DNA of 64,000 nt from Hungatella effluvii (GCF_003201875.1 NZ_QJKD01000014.1:1-64000), one strand, 5' to 3'; numbered from the stretch's first letter, positions 43,794 to 53,552 are shown. Notes: generated from the sequence alone by a model not told the origin. Numbers and translations: made by a program.

Positions 43794-46124
43794 TTATCTC
43801 TCAAATATTTCTTTTATAATATCAATATCAGACTTTCCACTTTCTTGTTTCCATTCCTCATAATCGTAATATTCCTTTTCTGATATCTGAGCACTTATAG
43901 CCCCGCTTATATCGAAATATCCTTTTGTAAAAGCCAAATCAAATTCATCTATTGGGATAGTGATAATTTCTTTGGTTTCCTCTAATAATTCATTTACTTT
44001 TTCAAGCATTGCATCTTGTATACCATCCCATACCTCCTCTTCTAAAGCGGATGTATCTCCTGACTTATAATTTTCAATGGTTTCATCATCGTATTCCTCG
44101 ACTTTTGATGCTACAATTTCCCCTAAGACATCATCCGCATCTGATTTAACTTGTATACTAATTTTTGTTCTAATTGCTAAGCTAAGCATATCCTCCATTC
44201 CAAGTATGATTTCATTTGAAAAAATATCTTGTTCTAATAAGGCTTCTAATAACTCTTTTAATTGTTCAAATTTTAGAGGTTCAACTAGAAACGCCATTTT
44301 ATCTGCATTCTGTAATATAGGTATTAGATTATAAAATTTAACAAAGTCGCTTTCTATAATAGATAATAGTAAATTTCCATAATCTTCTTTTTCAGAATAC
44401 GCTATGTTTTCGTAAATTCTCTCAAAACAAATTTGCATTATATCTATGATATCTACCGAGAAAATTTTAAGTCTAAACGATAAGTTTACATAATAGTAAA
44501 AAACAGAATTTCTAAGTACCTTTTTGTTTAATATCGTTTTATTTAGAATCATTTGTTTTATATATTCTTTTGATTCCTCTGACTCTGAAACTTTTATAAT
44601 TTGTTCTACATATAACGCTGAATCTATTGTTTTTCTTTGCTCAATAGCATTAGATTGCAAATTAATATTTAAATAATCATTAACTGAAGGATTTATCGTA
44701 CCAATCTTGACATTTCCTTTATCCTCAATGACTTTTAATAACGAATCCGTAAGTCTTGAACAAGAGTTTTTAAAAATATTAATTGATGAGTTTAAACGCT
44801 CGTCCTTAATTCTATTATTATAAGTTTTTTCCAATATTTCTCTTGAAATTGTTGTATCCGTTAATGAGTACAAAATGTTCATTAAAATTCGGTCTTCTTC
44901 ATTGAGCCTGTTACGAAATTCATCCTGCCACACGTCTTCTGGTGCATCCAGTTTACCTATTATATACTGAAAATACTCATTGGAAGAAAAAATACCATAA
45001 TTTCTTTGCTTTGCAACATATTCGATAATTCGAGGATTATAGTTTTTATGGTAAACGATCTTCAAATACCTTCTTTCTTTTCTTATTTCTTCATAATACT
45101 CATCAGGTATACCATTAAAAAACAAGTGATTATAAACAATTTTAGCCTTTTCAACATAAGACATATCATCTAAATTCACCAAATATGTGTATATGTCACT
45201 TTGCTCCATCAACTCATTAAAAACAATAGACTGTTGCCGTGCTTCATTAAGAATAGTGATACGACTATTCAATATTAATTTTTTATTTATATTTCGCTTT
45301 ACAAATGCAATTAAAGATTTTATTTCATTAGGTTGACTTTCTTTTATCTTTAAGTAATGCTGTCCCAAAAAATCGTCAAGTAAAACTATTTCTTTTCTTT
45401 CAGGATCTAAAGATAACGTATTTTTTATATTTCCAATCTCATTATCTGTTGTATATCTAATGGAATATCCTTCCTCTACAAATTTTAGAATTAGCATTTT
45501 TGATAATGTGCTTTTTCCTACCCCTGGGTTTCCCGTGATAATTATTATTCTATTTTCTATCAACTTTTTCAAAGCTTCATTATATGCTTTTGTTTCAACA
45601 AAAAATTTAATACTATTTTCAATATCATCCAGTAACTCGTCACAGTCAATAAACACATTTTGATTTGAAATCAATGATAAAACATTGCTTGCACAAAGCC
45701 ATAATTTATAATGTTTTTTAACAATTTCCCTATTCTCATCCTTTGACAAAAAGTCATTAATTGTGCTTGCATCAATAATAAAAGAATTGTCTTCCATATA
45801 TTGACTGAATAAACTGAATATTTCATTTTTATTTCTTTGCGTCAATGATTGACTTGTACATACATAATATTTTTTTAGTCTAACATTTTCACTAACTCTG
45901 TCTACTTCCTTCTTCAAGCTTGAAAGCAATTGTTGAAAACTACTTTTATAATAATGCTTTGCCTGGGCTATAATAGTAGGGTATGTTTTAGCATCGCAAA
46001 TATCAATTCCACCATCTCTCCCTTTTGCAAAGGTATATAATTCAATATCTAATATTTTCTCCAATATGTCCTTACATAATATTTCAAATTCATAGTCATT
46101 AAGCGATTCCAAATTAAACATCAT
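43794..46124 (-). CDS. Mrr-type restriction endonuclease fused to a STAND NTPase
   Basis: 776 residues. Residues ~8-130 form an Mrr-like PD-(D/E)xK nuclease: YEFEILCKDIL, GRDGGIDI and IIAQAKHYY give the Glu, Asp and QxK set. Residues ~165-400 form a P-loop NTPase of the novel STAND class (IIITGNPGVGKSTLSKML, Walker B EIVLLDDFLGQ, then a sensor-like NSRITIL). The remaining ~370 residues are helical with no named domain and an acidic end, a probable target-sensing region. It starts one base after the RloB stop. STAND proteins with nuclease N-termini (Avs-like) sense phage proteins and then cut DNA. Confidence 0.82.
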   Translation of the reverse strand: MMFNLESLNDYEFEILCKDILEKILDIELYTFAKGRDGGIDICDAKTYPTIIAQAKHYYKSSFQQLLSSLKKEVDRVSENVRLKKYYVCTSQSLTQRNKNEIFSLFSQYMEDNSFIIDASTINDFLSKDENREIVKKHYKLWLCASNVLSLISNQNVFIDCDELLDDIENSIKFFVETKAYNEALKKLIENRIIIITGNPGVGKSTLSKMLILKFVEEGYSIRYTTDNEIGNIKNTLSLDPERKEIVLLDDFLGQHYLKIKESQPNEIKSLIAFVKRNINKKLILNSRITILNEARQQSIVFNELMEQSDIYTYLVNLDDMSYVEKAKIVYNHLFFNGIPDEYYEEIRKERRYLKIVYHKNYNPRIIEYVAKQRNYGIFSSNEYFQYIIGKLDAPEDVWQDEFRNRLNEEDRILMNILYSLTDTTISREILEKTYNNRIKDERLNSSINIFKNSCSRLTDSLLKVIEDKGNVKIGTINPSVNDYLNINLQSNAIEQRKTIDSALYVEQIIKVSESEESKEYIKQMILNKTILNKKVLRNSVFYYYVNLSFRLKIFSVDIIDIMQICFERIYENIAYSEKEDYGNLLLSIIESDFVKFYNLIPILQNADKMAFLVEPLKFEQLKELLEALLEQDIFSNEIILGMEDMLSLAIRTKISIQVKSDADDVLGEIVASKVEEYDDETIENYKSGDTSALEEEVWDGIQDAMLEKVNELLEETKEIITIPIDEFDLAFTKGYFDISGAISAQISEKEYYDYEEWKQESGKSDIDIIKEIFER

Positions 46125-46125
46125 T

Positions 46126-46797
46126 TTAAAATATACCCGTCTTCTTTAATATTTCCGCCGCCAACCGCTGCACCATACAAGCCGGCCACATCTCCGATGG
46201 CAGCTTCTTCCCATCTTCCACACACTTCTTCAAGCTTCTTTCCGCCAATACAACCGCCTGCTCAAAATCACCATACTGTACCAGCTTGCGATAAACGTCC
46301 CTGTCGTTCTTATAATACTTCTGCCCGGTAACCTTCTCAAACTTGTCCGCAAACCGGTCACAACAGGTATAAGACTCCCTGATTGTAGGCATCTCTCCAA
46401 AGTACGCATACATCCATATCTCAAAACACGGATTTGACCAGCCGGCATGTACACCGTTTTTCTCCGCCGTCCATATAATCTCATCAAACCCTTTCACCTG
46501 ATCCCGGTCAAATACAATCCATGGTATCCGGTATTGTGATTCCTTTCCGACAAGCTCCAAAGCTCTTTTTACCAGTTCTACCGTCTTGGCTTTCTCCACT
46601 TTAATAATCAACCGATCTTTCAACTCTACCGGAATGCTGTCACGAAGTCCCTCAAAATAATTCTTTTCTGTCTCTTCGGTGTCTGTCACAATCAGGTAAT
46701 ATCCCAGTTCCGGTACTCTCTGCCCCATCCGCTGGTTCCGGTCTTTCCTCTTGCCGGCCCTGCGGTCACTGGGCTTTCCTCCACTCTTATTCGCCAT
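46126..46797 (-). CDS. rloB: RloB family protein
   Basis: 223 residues with a basic N-terminus (SGGKPSDRRAGKRKDRNQRM). The RloB fold has TDTEETEKNYFEGL (the usual E-G-x-x-T-E motif, changed), IVFDRDQV with paired aspartates and SNPCFEIWMYA. RloB resembles the TOPRIM-type effectors of PARIS-like systems, where an ATPase holds a nuclease in check. It overlaps the RloA gene by 11 bases, so the two are co-translated. Base composition is richer in GC than the next two genes, suggesting a different origin for this pair. Confidence 0.8.
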   Translation of the reverse strand: MANKSGGKPSDRRAGKRKDRNQRMGQRVPELGYYLIVTDTEETEKNYFEGLRDSIPVELKDRLIIKVEKAKTVELVKRALELVGKESQYRIPWIVFDRDQVKGFDEIIWTAEKNGVHAGWSNPCFEIWMYAYFGEMPTIRESYTCCDRFADKFEKVTGQKYYKNDRDVYRKLVQYGDFEQAVVLAERSLKKCVEDGKKLPSEMWPACMVQRLAAEILKKTGIF

Positions 46798-48082
46798 CCG
46801 TACTCCTCCCCTTTAACATTTCCATAGGCCGGAGCGCAGGGATAGCGCCATAGCTGCCCGTCAGATAATTCTTTGCCAGCGCTTCATCACGGCGTACCTT
46901 GTTTCCATCTTCGTCTTTGAAATCAGCAAGGGAATACAAATCAGAAACTCCATCCTGATTCTTGTCCACCAGCCATATCTCATCCCGGCGCAACAGCTCA
47001 TTGGATAGCTGCCAGATGTCATGTGTGGTAAAAATCATCTGCGCATGGTTGGTGTTGATTTCCGGTGATAAAAAGGTCAATATGATGTTTCTGACCAATA
47101 ACGGATGAAGCCTTGCATTCAGTTCATCTACAAACAGGGTTCCGCCGTTATCAAGCACCTCTTTCAAAGATGGATATAAGGCAAACATTTTCAGTGTCCC
47201 ACTGGATTCACTTTTCAACGGAATGGATTCAAATTCATCACAATCTGCCATCTTATGCAATGCGTCAATCTTATAACTGAGATCGGACTCTTTTTCAATT
47301 TCCCGCTGAACTTCCTCCACTTTAAAATCACAAATGGCATTATCAAATGATGCGAAATAGTTTACTACATTGCTCTGTATTTCCCTACTGGTGGTAAAAC
47401 CTTTCGGCAGTACCTGAGAACGGAAAAAGTTCTCTGCGGGATTTCCGAAGTCCACAATCTCGTTATTCAGAAACCAGTCCCTTACCCTTTTCAGTTTCGA
47501 TATCTTCAGCTTTGCCCCTAGCGATACAATCAGAGTCTCCTTTTCTAATGCGACCTTTATATTTTCAATACTGCTCTTTGGCAGCCCGTTTACTTCCAGT
47601 TCTTCTCCCTTTTTTCGGTAAAAAATAGTCTTATACCGGTTTCTCGCTGTCTTGGCCTTGGAATAAAACCATTCCTCCACCACTTCGTCATTCTGCAGCG
47701 CAAACCCATACTGATAAATTTTTCCCGTATTCTCCGAATTATCAACAAAGAACACTTCAAAGGTTGATTCCTCACTCCTGCTCTTGCTGTCAAACAAAAA
47801 CGGGCTTACCCTGATGTAATCAGAATCTGCTTTTTGCCTGCTGTCGCTTTCACCGCCAAACTTAAAGGATTCCTCCACATAATAGCTCATGAATTTAAAA
47901 GCATCGTAAATGTTAGACTTTCCGCTGGCATTTGCACCATAGATGGCCGCAACCTTCAGCAACTTATCATTTGCCATCTCCACCACATGATCTTCATGCT
48001 CCGTTATCTTTGTAGCCGACAAATCCAGGGATACCTCATCCCGGAAGGATTTAAAATTTTTAAAGTTAAACTGTATCAGCAT
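46787..48082 (-). CDS. rloA: RloA family ATPase (ABC/AAA_15 type)
   Basis: 431 residues from MLIQFNFKNFKSFRDE, with AAGGAGA upstream; the frame runs to 48136 but the extra residues are untypical. Walker A is IYGANASGKSNIYDAF, Walker B LFVDELNARLHP, and the His switch MIFTTHDIWQL. SESSGTLKMFALYPSL is the ABC-signature region. It is the sensor/ATPase partner of RloB, comparable to AriA of PARIS. It is the first gene of the defence operon and has its own promoter 43 bases upstream. Confidence 0.85.
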   Translation of the reverse strand: MLIQFNFKNFKSFRDEVSLDLSATKITEHEDHVVEMANDKLLKVAAIYGANASGKSNIYDAFKFMSYYVEESFKFGGESDSRQKADSDYIRVSPFLFDSKSRSEESTFEVFFVDNSENTGKIYQYGFALQNDEVVEEWFYSKAKTARNRYKTIFYRKKGEELEVNGLPKSSIENIKVALEKETLIVSLGAKLKISKLKRVRDWFLNNEIVDFGNPAENFFRSQVLPKGFTTSREIQSNVVNYFASFDNAICDFKVEEVQREIEKESDLSYKIDALHKMADCDEFESIPLKSESSGTLKMFALYPSLKEVLDNGGTLFVDELNARLHPLLVRNIILTFLSPEINTNHAQMIFTTHDIWQLSNELLRRDEIWLVDKNQDGVSDLYSLADFKDEDGNKVRRDEALAKNYLTGSYGAIPALRPMEMLKGRSTDGE

Positions 48083-48124
48083 GGCACTCTCCTTCATCTC
48101 ACACTCTTTTACGCTCTTAATCTT

Positions 48125-48152
48125 ATTATATGCCATTTTGTGAATAAATCAA
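48125..48152 (-). promoter_or_regulatory. Promoter of the defence operon
   Basis: On the minus strand TTGATT (48147-48152), a 16-base spacer and a perfect TATAAT (48125-48130). It lies in the 145-base AT-rich gap between the DUF6262 gene and rloA, so the cassette can be expressed apart from the recombinases. Confidence 0.7.
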
Positions 48153-48227
48153 CATCTATTTTCGTTATTTCTGCATTTATTTGTATATTTTCATTTCCGT
48201 GAAATAAAAGCTGCTATTTTTACGCCA

Positions 48228-48617
48228 CTATTTTCTTGCTTTACCCTGCATAAGAAGGAATATCCTCCCTCGCAGTAACTCGCACTCCCTCTCCAGTTCC
48301 TCCTTCTGCGCACGCAATTCCTGTATCCTCCTATCCTTTTCAGCTACAATATCCGCCAATTTCTCTTTCTTTGTACTCTTCTTACGCTCCTGCGTCTTTA
48401 TCCCGGAATATCCATAATCCACAAGCAGTTCCCTGATATGACCTTTAGAAAATACAGACCGGGAAAGCCCTGTGAATTCCACCAACGCCGTAATCGTTAC
48501 GCTTCTTCCCTCCGCCTTCAACTCCTCAATCGCTCTCAAAACCTTATTGATCGACTGCTGGCGCAGAAGCTCCTGTTTCTCAGTTAATTGTTTGGGCAGC
48601 CCTTTATTCCTTCCCAT
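48228..48617 (-). CDS. DUF6262 (TnpC-like) transposition helper
   Basis: 129 residues from MGRNKGLPK at 48617 (GAGAGGGG upstream; overlaps the previous gene by 14 bases). An N-terminal helix-turn-helix-like part (ALVEFTGLSRSVFSKGHIREL) is followed by a long coiled coil (KKEKLADIVAEKDRRIQEL to LRGR). DUF6262 proteins follow tyrosine recombinases in Tn554-family elements, like TnpC of Tn554, which affects transposition orientation and efficiency. Confidence 0.8.
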   Translation of the reverse strand: MGRNKGLPKQLTEKQELLRQQSINKVLRAIEELKAEGRSVTITALVEFTGLSRSVFSKGHIRELLVDYGYSGIKTQERKKSTKKEKLADIVAEKDRRIQELRAQKEELERECELLRGRIFLLMQGKARK

Positions 48618-50121
48618 CCCAGTCCCCTCTTTCCAATTTTTCCACAACGATTTTAAATCCAGCAGCTATTGCCGCAAAATTATCTGCCAGCTGTCTGTCA
48701 CTCCTGAATTTCTCTGCTTTAGATTCCCAATCAGCCGCCTGCTCTTTGAAATATGCCAACTGTTCCATTTCCGGCACAAAATCCCTACAACTGACGCATT
48801 CCCAAATACCGCTCCTGCAATGAGTGACATCAGCACATACTCCGCCCGGCACTCTGTGGGCACGGATATTTTTAAGCAGCCTAGACTCCGTAACGGAATC
48901 CATGTTCAGAATCCTTCCTCCAAACAACACATATGGATTCTCCGCCTCTATCTGATACTTCATTGGCTCCACAATTGTCTCCGGGAACAGGTTTAGATGT
49001 GCATACGAGGCATACAGCATTGCCGTGCCATGGTGCGCCGTCATCTCTGCAATCTGCGGCAGGGTAAATCCGGCCCTGAGCCGGTCTGTAACCCCGTTAT
49101 GGCGGAACTGATGCGAAGTTACCACATATTCCGCTCCATTTTCCTCCCGTACATCGTACCTCCTGCAAATCGCTCTTAACTGATAGGATAAATGCGGCCA
49201 TGATGCCACACTGTATCTGTTTTCCGAATACCAGACGCCATTTTGCAGAATCTGTGACCGGTATGCAAACAACGCCCCCTTCTTCTCTTCCGGCAGATAA
49301 CATTGATAAGACATTGCCATCTTTTGCTGCTCCTGAATTAGAGCAATCAAGTGTCCACCCATTTCCTTATTCTCGATGTGAACAGTGCGCATGATCGGCT
49401 CTTTATACCCGCCGTTTTGTTTCCACATAGGAATAAAGAGACAGTAATGTCCATCAAAAGGCTTGAGACATTCCATCTTCATCCCAAGAATCTCCGATAT
49501 CCTTGATGGAATCAACCGCAACAGCCAGTAAATACAGCGTGTTGTCACAGGAATATCCTCTTCCATAAATATGTGGTCAAGTTGCTTCGCTACATACTCC
49601 GGTATATATTTCTGGTCTACAAGCCGCTTTGACTGATAAGGATTATTGTAAAAAGGATTCGTCAGTTTCGTTTTTTCAAAATCACTCATCCGGTTAAGAA
49701 AAATACCCACGGATGACCAGATACTGCTTCTACTGCTTTCACTGTAGCCTTTTCCATCCAGATATTCTTTAAACCGGGAAGCAGTTGTCACCTGAATTTC
49801 TGATAGAGAACTATCTGCCATAAACCGAAGAAAGATGCCAATATTTCCCACGTTTCCGCAAACTGTGCCTACGCCTTTCCCCTCCACCAGCCGGATCAGT
49901 GCAAAGTATTTCACCATTTCTTTATGCTGCTCTGGAACCATTGAAAAATAAATCGTAACCTTGCTCAGAAGCTGGGACTGATTTTTAAGCCGCTTCTCGC
50001 AGATCCACCTGTCACTGTCAAAAGAAATGCTGTCAGATAAACTATCTAAAAGATCCCGGTACCGCTTTTCCTCACATTTCCTGTAATACTCAATATACTC
50101 CTGTTTTGGTATCGCACTCAT
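48604..50121 (-). CDS. Tyrosine recombinase, third of trio
   Basis: 505 residues. The catalytic domain shows Arg in PSRISEILGM, His and Arg in SHQFRHNGVTD, His in MTAHHGT and Tyr in YASYAHL. A C-terminal Cys-rich stretch (GVCADVTHCRSGIWECVSCRDF) may bind zinc and is shared by large recombinases of this group. It starts two bases after the second recombinase with GGAGG upstream. In recombinase-trio elements the three proteins act together on the element ends. Confidence 0.87.
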   Translation of the reverse strand: MSAIPKQEYIEYYRKCEEKRYRDLLDSLSDSISFDSDRWICEKRLKNQSQLLSKVTIYFSMVPEQHKEMVKYFALIRLVEGKGVGTVCGNVGNIGIFLRFMADSSLSEIQVTTASRFKEYLDGKGYSESSRSSIWSSVGIFLNRMSDFEKTKLTNPFYNNPYQSKRLVDQKYIPEYVAKQLDHIFMEEDIPVTTRCIYWLLRLIPSRISEILGMKMECLKPFDGHYCLFIPMWKQNGGYKEPIMRTVHIENKEMGGHLIALIQEQQKMAMSYQCYLPEEKKGALFAYRSQILQNGVWYSENRYSVASWPHLSYQLRAICRRYDVREENGAEYVVTSHQFRHNGVTDRLRAGFTLPQIAEMTAHHGTAMLYASYAHLNLFPETIVEPMKYQIEAENPYVLFGGRILNMDSVTESRLLKNIRAHRVPGGVCADVTHCRSGIWECVSCRDFVPEMEQLAYFKEQAADWESKAEKFRSDRQLADNFAAIAAGFKIVVEKLERGDWDGKE

Positions 50122-50123
50122 AA

Positions 50124-52340
50124 TCAGCTACCTCCGCTTTTCTCTATCGTCTCAACGATATTCCTATAAGCCGCCAGCAACTGTTTTTCCTGCCGGTACT
50201 CTATATATTCTTCATAATCTGCAATTTCCACCCGTTGATAACCCTTTATTATTTCCTGCATCTGCGCTTCCTGAGCCTGCAGCAATTTCTTCCAGAATGG
50301 CAGATATTTCATTCCCGTGCACAGATGTGGGCAGTTGGCACAGTGAACAGAACGGCTGCGGCTTTTACATGCTCCATCGCACAGTTTCCTTGTACAGAAA
50401 CCGAATTCCACACGGCGCTTTCCCAAACGAAAATCAACATATAAGAGCCGCCTCTCTTCTTCCGAGAACGTGGCAAGCTGTTCATTGGATAATAATAGTT
50501 GAAACTGCTCTTTAAAAAACCTGGTATTCATTTCTGCCAGTCTGGCCGATTTAACTTCCGCGTAATACTGCATGACTGTGCTCTGGTTCAAGTGCCCAAG
50601 CTGATAGACAAGTTCCATGGTGGTAGCGCCGTTCTCAATCATGTTCACCACAAGCGTTTTACGGCACTGTCTGCTAGTAAAGTTCCAAAGTTCGCCACTG
50701 TCATCACAAATCTCATATTTATGAATCAGCTTGTTGATTTTCGTAATCAAATACTCCACATTCAGCATTGCAGCCTTATAACCTTTCTTCTGATGCAGAA
50801 AAATATAAGGAAGAGTATGTTCTCTGCGAAGTATCTCACTGGCAGTAATCTGCTTTTTGATTTTCTCTGCTAACTCCGCCGAGATATAAACTCTATGGTA
50901 CTCGCCGATTCCGTTGCAGCGTCTGGCCTTTAGCGTCTTGTAAGGAATGTATTTTAGTCTCACCGCCCCGTCATAACGAGCGGTTTCAAGACAATCTTCC
51001 TCTAAAAATGCTACCTCTTTGGCCCGCATCCCGGTTTCGGAGAATATTTGGAATACCAGCCTGTCCGTCTCATCCAGCTCCTCCAACCGGTCAGAAAGTT
51101 CTTCTATTACCTTGTCTGGGATATATGGTGTAATCTTATGGTATTTCTTAGCATTGACAAAATGCAGGCTCTCGAACGGATTGCTATGAGGTTTGGGAAG
51201 TTTACTGTCATTCCCGTCCGAGCAGAGATAGCGGTACAAAGTTCGGCAGGCAGAGAACATGGTCATGATTTTGGACTGATCCATCTCCTGCTCCAAGGAT
51301 AACTGCAGCTTTTTTACGTCTATATGATCTATATCAGAGAAATATCGGATGCAGCCATTCATTTCACAAATACGGTTCACCGCATCAAAAATGGAGAGGC
51401 AGCTTCTGTCACTGGCACGTATATGGCCTGAAAACCTTACCTTCAGGAAACACTTGATCTCTTTTCGGAATGATGGCTGATTTACCTTACAGAAGTCCAC
51501 GGTCAGCCGTTTAAGACCGGTTCCATGTCTTTCATATAAAATCCACACATCCTTGTACAGCGACATTTCTTTCCTGTTTTCCTTAATAAATCGTGTCCTC
51601 TGTATTTCTGTTTCTTCCTCGGTAATCTGCTTCAGCAGCTTCAAAAAATCCGGTTCTGCACCTGCAAACTCTGTCCGGCTGTCATTTCCCAAAATAAAGT
51701 TATTCATTTTCGTAAGGCTGATTAATTCCCGCCTTTTCGTATAACTTCCGGCAATACTTTTAAAATAGGCAAGCGTCTGAGCCGGTATCTGCATCAGATA
51801 CCGGGACACCCTTACATCCCCTACCCGTTTTGCCACTTCTGCAAGCGATGAACCGCTTTTCATGAGCGGCAATATAACCGGTATCCAATACTCTGCAAAA
51901 GCATCTTCGTTCATCTGGCAGAAATCCCCTCCATTTGCCTGATCTAAAATATATCGGAAATCATAATGAATTCTTACCGCTTCATTTTGCAGCATCTTTG
52001 CAAACACGTATTCATAACCAATGTATTTAGATTTCAAGCGCTTTTCTTCATCAGCCCACTCCCGTGCAAACTGCATTGCGTAGTAAGAAAAACATCGCAG
52101 GAACTCTTCTCTGCATGATAGTCCGATTGCAACGAAAGCAATCCCTCCAAAAACAGTAAACGCCTCGCAAAGTCCAGTATTGTCCTGCTCGTAAGTCCTG
52201 CTTTCCAAAGCACTCCTGTAGTCCTCAATTTTCTTCCTCATTACGGGTTCCGGATATACCTTCCGATACGGAAGGCGCACCTCTGTTCCCTCGATATCCC
52301 AGACAGCAGAAGCAGTGATTCTCTGTGTTATTTTAATCAT
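50124..52340 (-). CDS. Tyrosine recombinase, second of trio (TnpB-like)
   Basis: 738 residues from MIKITQRI at 52340, overlapping the first recombinase gene by eight bases. A long N-terminal region (~1-400) precedes a catalytic domain with Arg in SETGMRAKEVAFL, RQCRKTL in place of HxxR, His in QLGHLNQST and Tyr in MQYYAEV. The C-terminus holds a Cys cluster (CTRKLCDGACK, HCANCPHLC), probably zinc-binding. Length and layout match TnpB-like recombinases of Tn554-type elements (630-700 residues). The first HxxR position reads Arg, which may alter activity. Confidence 0.85.
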   Translation of the reverse strand: MIKITQRITASAVWDIEGTEVRLPYRKVYPEPVMRKKIEDYRSALESRTYEQDNTGLCEAFTVFGGIAFVAIGLSCREEFLRCFSYYAMQFAREWADEEKRLKSKYIGYEYVFAKMLQNEAVRIHYDFRYILDQANGGDFCQMNEDAFAEYWIPVILPLMKSGSSLAEVAKRVGDVRVSRYLMQIPAQTLAYFKSIAGSYTKRRELISLTKMNNFILGNDSRTEFAGAEPDFLKLLKQITEEETEIQRTRFIKENRKEMSLYKDVWILYERHGTGLKRLTVDFCKVNQPSFRKEIKCFLKVRFSGHIRASDRSCLSIFDAVNRICEMNGCIRYFSDIDHIDVKKLQLSLEQEMDQSKIMTMFSACRTLYRYLCSDGNDSKLPKPHSNPFESLHFVNAKKYHKITPYIPDKVIEELSDRLEELDETDRLVFQIFSETGMRAKEVAFLEEDCLETARYDGAVRLKYIPYKTLKARRCNGIGEYHRVYISAELAEKIKKQITASEILRREHTLPYIFLHQKKGYKAAMLNVEYLITKINKLIHKYEICDDSGELWNFTSRQCRKTLVVNMIENGATTMELVYQLGHLNQSTVMQYYAEVKSARLAEMNTRFFKEQFQLLLSNEQLATFSEEERRLLYVDFRLGKRRVEFGFCTRKLCDGACKSRSRSVHCANCPHLCTGMKYLPFWKKLLQAQEAQMQEIIKGYQRVEIADYEEYIEYRQEKQLLAAYRNIVETIEKSGGS

Positions 52341-53487
52341 TACTGTCACCATCCTTTTTACTATGGCGTCTGTATGCGGCATTAGCCATAATCTCGCTGT
52401 TGTGGTTCATATATGGCTGGATGGAATCAATCTGCGACCAGCCAAACAGAGCCTTGATTTGAATGTCTGATTTTTCCTGCTCCGGATGCAATGCGTTATG
52501 CTCCAATACCTCCATCACCTTCGTGCTCCTGCCGCTATGGGTTCTGACACCTACTGCTGAAATGCCACAACGTTCTGCACAGTTTTTAAGGCTTTTGCGA
52601 TAGTTATGATAAGTGAGCGGCTGTCCCGCCGATTTCCCACGTAAAGTAAGGAATAACCAGTCACTGATGATACCGCCCTCATTTTCAGCAGACGGCCGTT
52701 CCACAAAAAGATAATCGTTCAGTGCCTTTGCCGTCTCTTCCCCTATCCGAACAGTTCGAAGTTTGTTCTCATACCCACTGACCGCAGATTGTCTCCTCTT
52801 GGAGCGTGAAGGCTGTATCAGCCGTTCCACTTCCCGGTAATCACCAAGCCGTATACTCAGCACCTCATCAATCCGAAAGCCCTCCAGCGTCAGCCGGAAC
52901 ACCGCCTCATCCCGCAGCGTATGAAAACCGCTGCAAAGGAGCGCTTTCTCTTTATCTGTATACCATTTAATATATTCTCTGCTTCCTTTTACATCGGGCA
53001 GCATCCGGTTAATCAGGTATTTATACTGGTAAGTGTAGATCTGTCCATACAGATAGGACTGTGGCCGGCATCTGCGCTCTCCTTCGTAAAACACCATCCC
53101 ACTGCCATAGGTCTGGTCAAGCCATCGGTAAAAGTCTGTTATGGCGGTTACATAGCCGGACAGAGTGCTGTAACAGAAACTTTCCTGTGGACTCAATATT
53201 CTTAGATTTTCCTTATCCCCGTAAATCAAATGATCCACAAACTCAAGAACCTGTTTGTTAGTTGCCGCCTCATAATTCGTGTGTTGCTTCTCATGCAAAA
53301 AGTTAAAGTATACGCACAGCTTGTAGGCGTAACTTTTTCCTGTACCAAGTTTATTGATGCTCTTCATCTCAATATACTGATTTGGTGCCAGCAAAGGGAG
53401 AAGCCGGTCTGTCAACATATAGCGGCAGACCTCATCTCCAGCTGTGGTTTCAAATAGAAACCGTTTTACCTGAAATCGTTTTTCCAT
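52333..53487 (-). CDS. Tyrosine recombinase, first of trio (TnpA-like)
   Basis: 384 residues. There is a SAM-like N-terminal domain, Arg in LEGFRIDEVLSIR, a Lys-rich beta hairpin (PSRSKRRQS), THSGRSTKVM for the HxxR pair, FGWSQIDSIQPYMNH with the second box (Trp for His) and Tyr. GGAAGG precedes the ATG. It is the first gene of the recombinase operon and starts 65 bases after the DUF6133 stop. Size and motifs match TnpA of Tn554 (361 residues). Confidence 0.87.
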   Translation of the reverse strand: MEKRFQVKRFLFETTAGDEVCRYMLTDRLLPLLAPNQYIEMKSINKLGTGKSYAYKLCVYFNFLHEKQHTNYEAATNKQVLEFVDHLIYGDKENLRILSPQESFCYSTLSGYVTAITDFYRWLDQTYGSGMVFYEGERRCRPQSYLYGQIYTYQYKYLINRMLPDVKGSREYIKWYTDKEKALLCSGFHTLRDEAVFRLTLEGFRIDEVLSIRLGDYREVERLIQPSRSKRRQSAVSGYENKLRTVRIGEETAKALNDYLFVERPSAENEGGIISDWLFLTLRGKSAGQPLTYHNYRKSLKNCAERCGISAVGVRTHSGRSTKVMEVLEHNALHPEQEKSDIQIKALFGWSQIDSIQPYMNHNSEIMANAAYRRHSKKDGDSND

Positions 53488-53552
53488 GGTTTATCCTTCC
53501 CGCGCTTCTGGCACAGGCTAACTATACCATGAATCCATGCCATTTACTTCCT

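Larger units (their letters stand above)
41771..53487 (-). mobile_element. Tn554-like recombinase trio with defence cargo (ends approximate)
   Basis: Three tyrosine recombinases and a DUF6262 protein (48228-53487) head a run of four defence genes (41830-48082) ended by a terminator. Flanking genes on both sides belong to an integrative element (DUF6133, LysM, SpoVG, YodL). I infer that the block between ~53,500 and ~41,770 is a transposon carrying a defence cassette. Tn554-type elements have no terminal inverted repeats, so the exact ends cannot be read from one sequence. Confidence 0.6.

Noticed and set aside
50124-50515. Plus-strand frames under the recombinase C-terminus
   Set aside because: Antisense to the Cys-rich end of the second recombinase; no ribosome sites.
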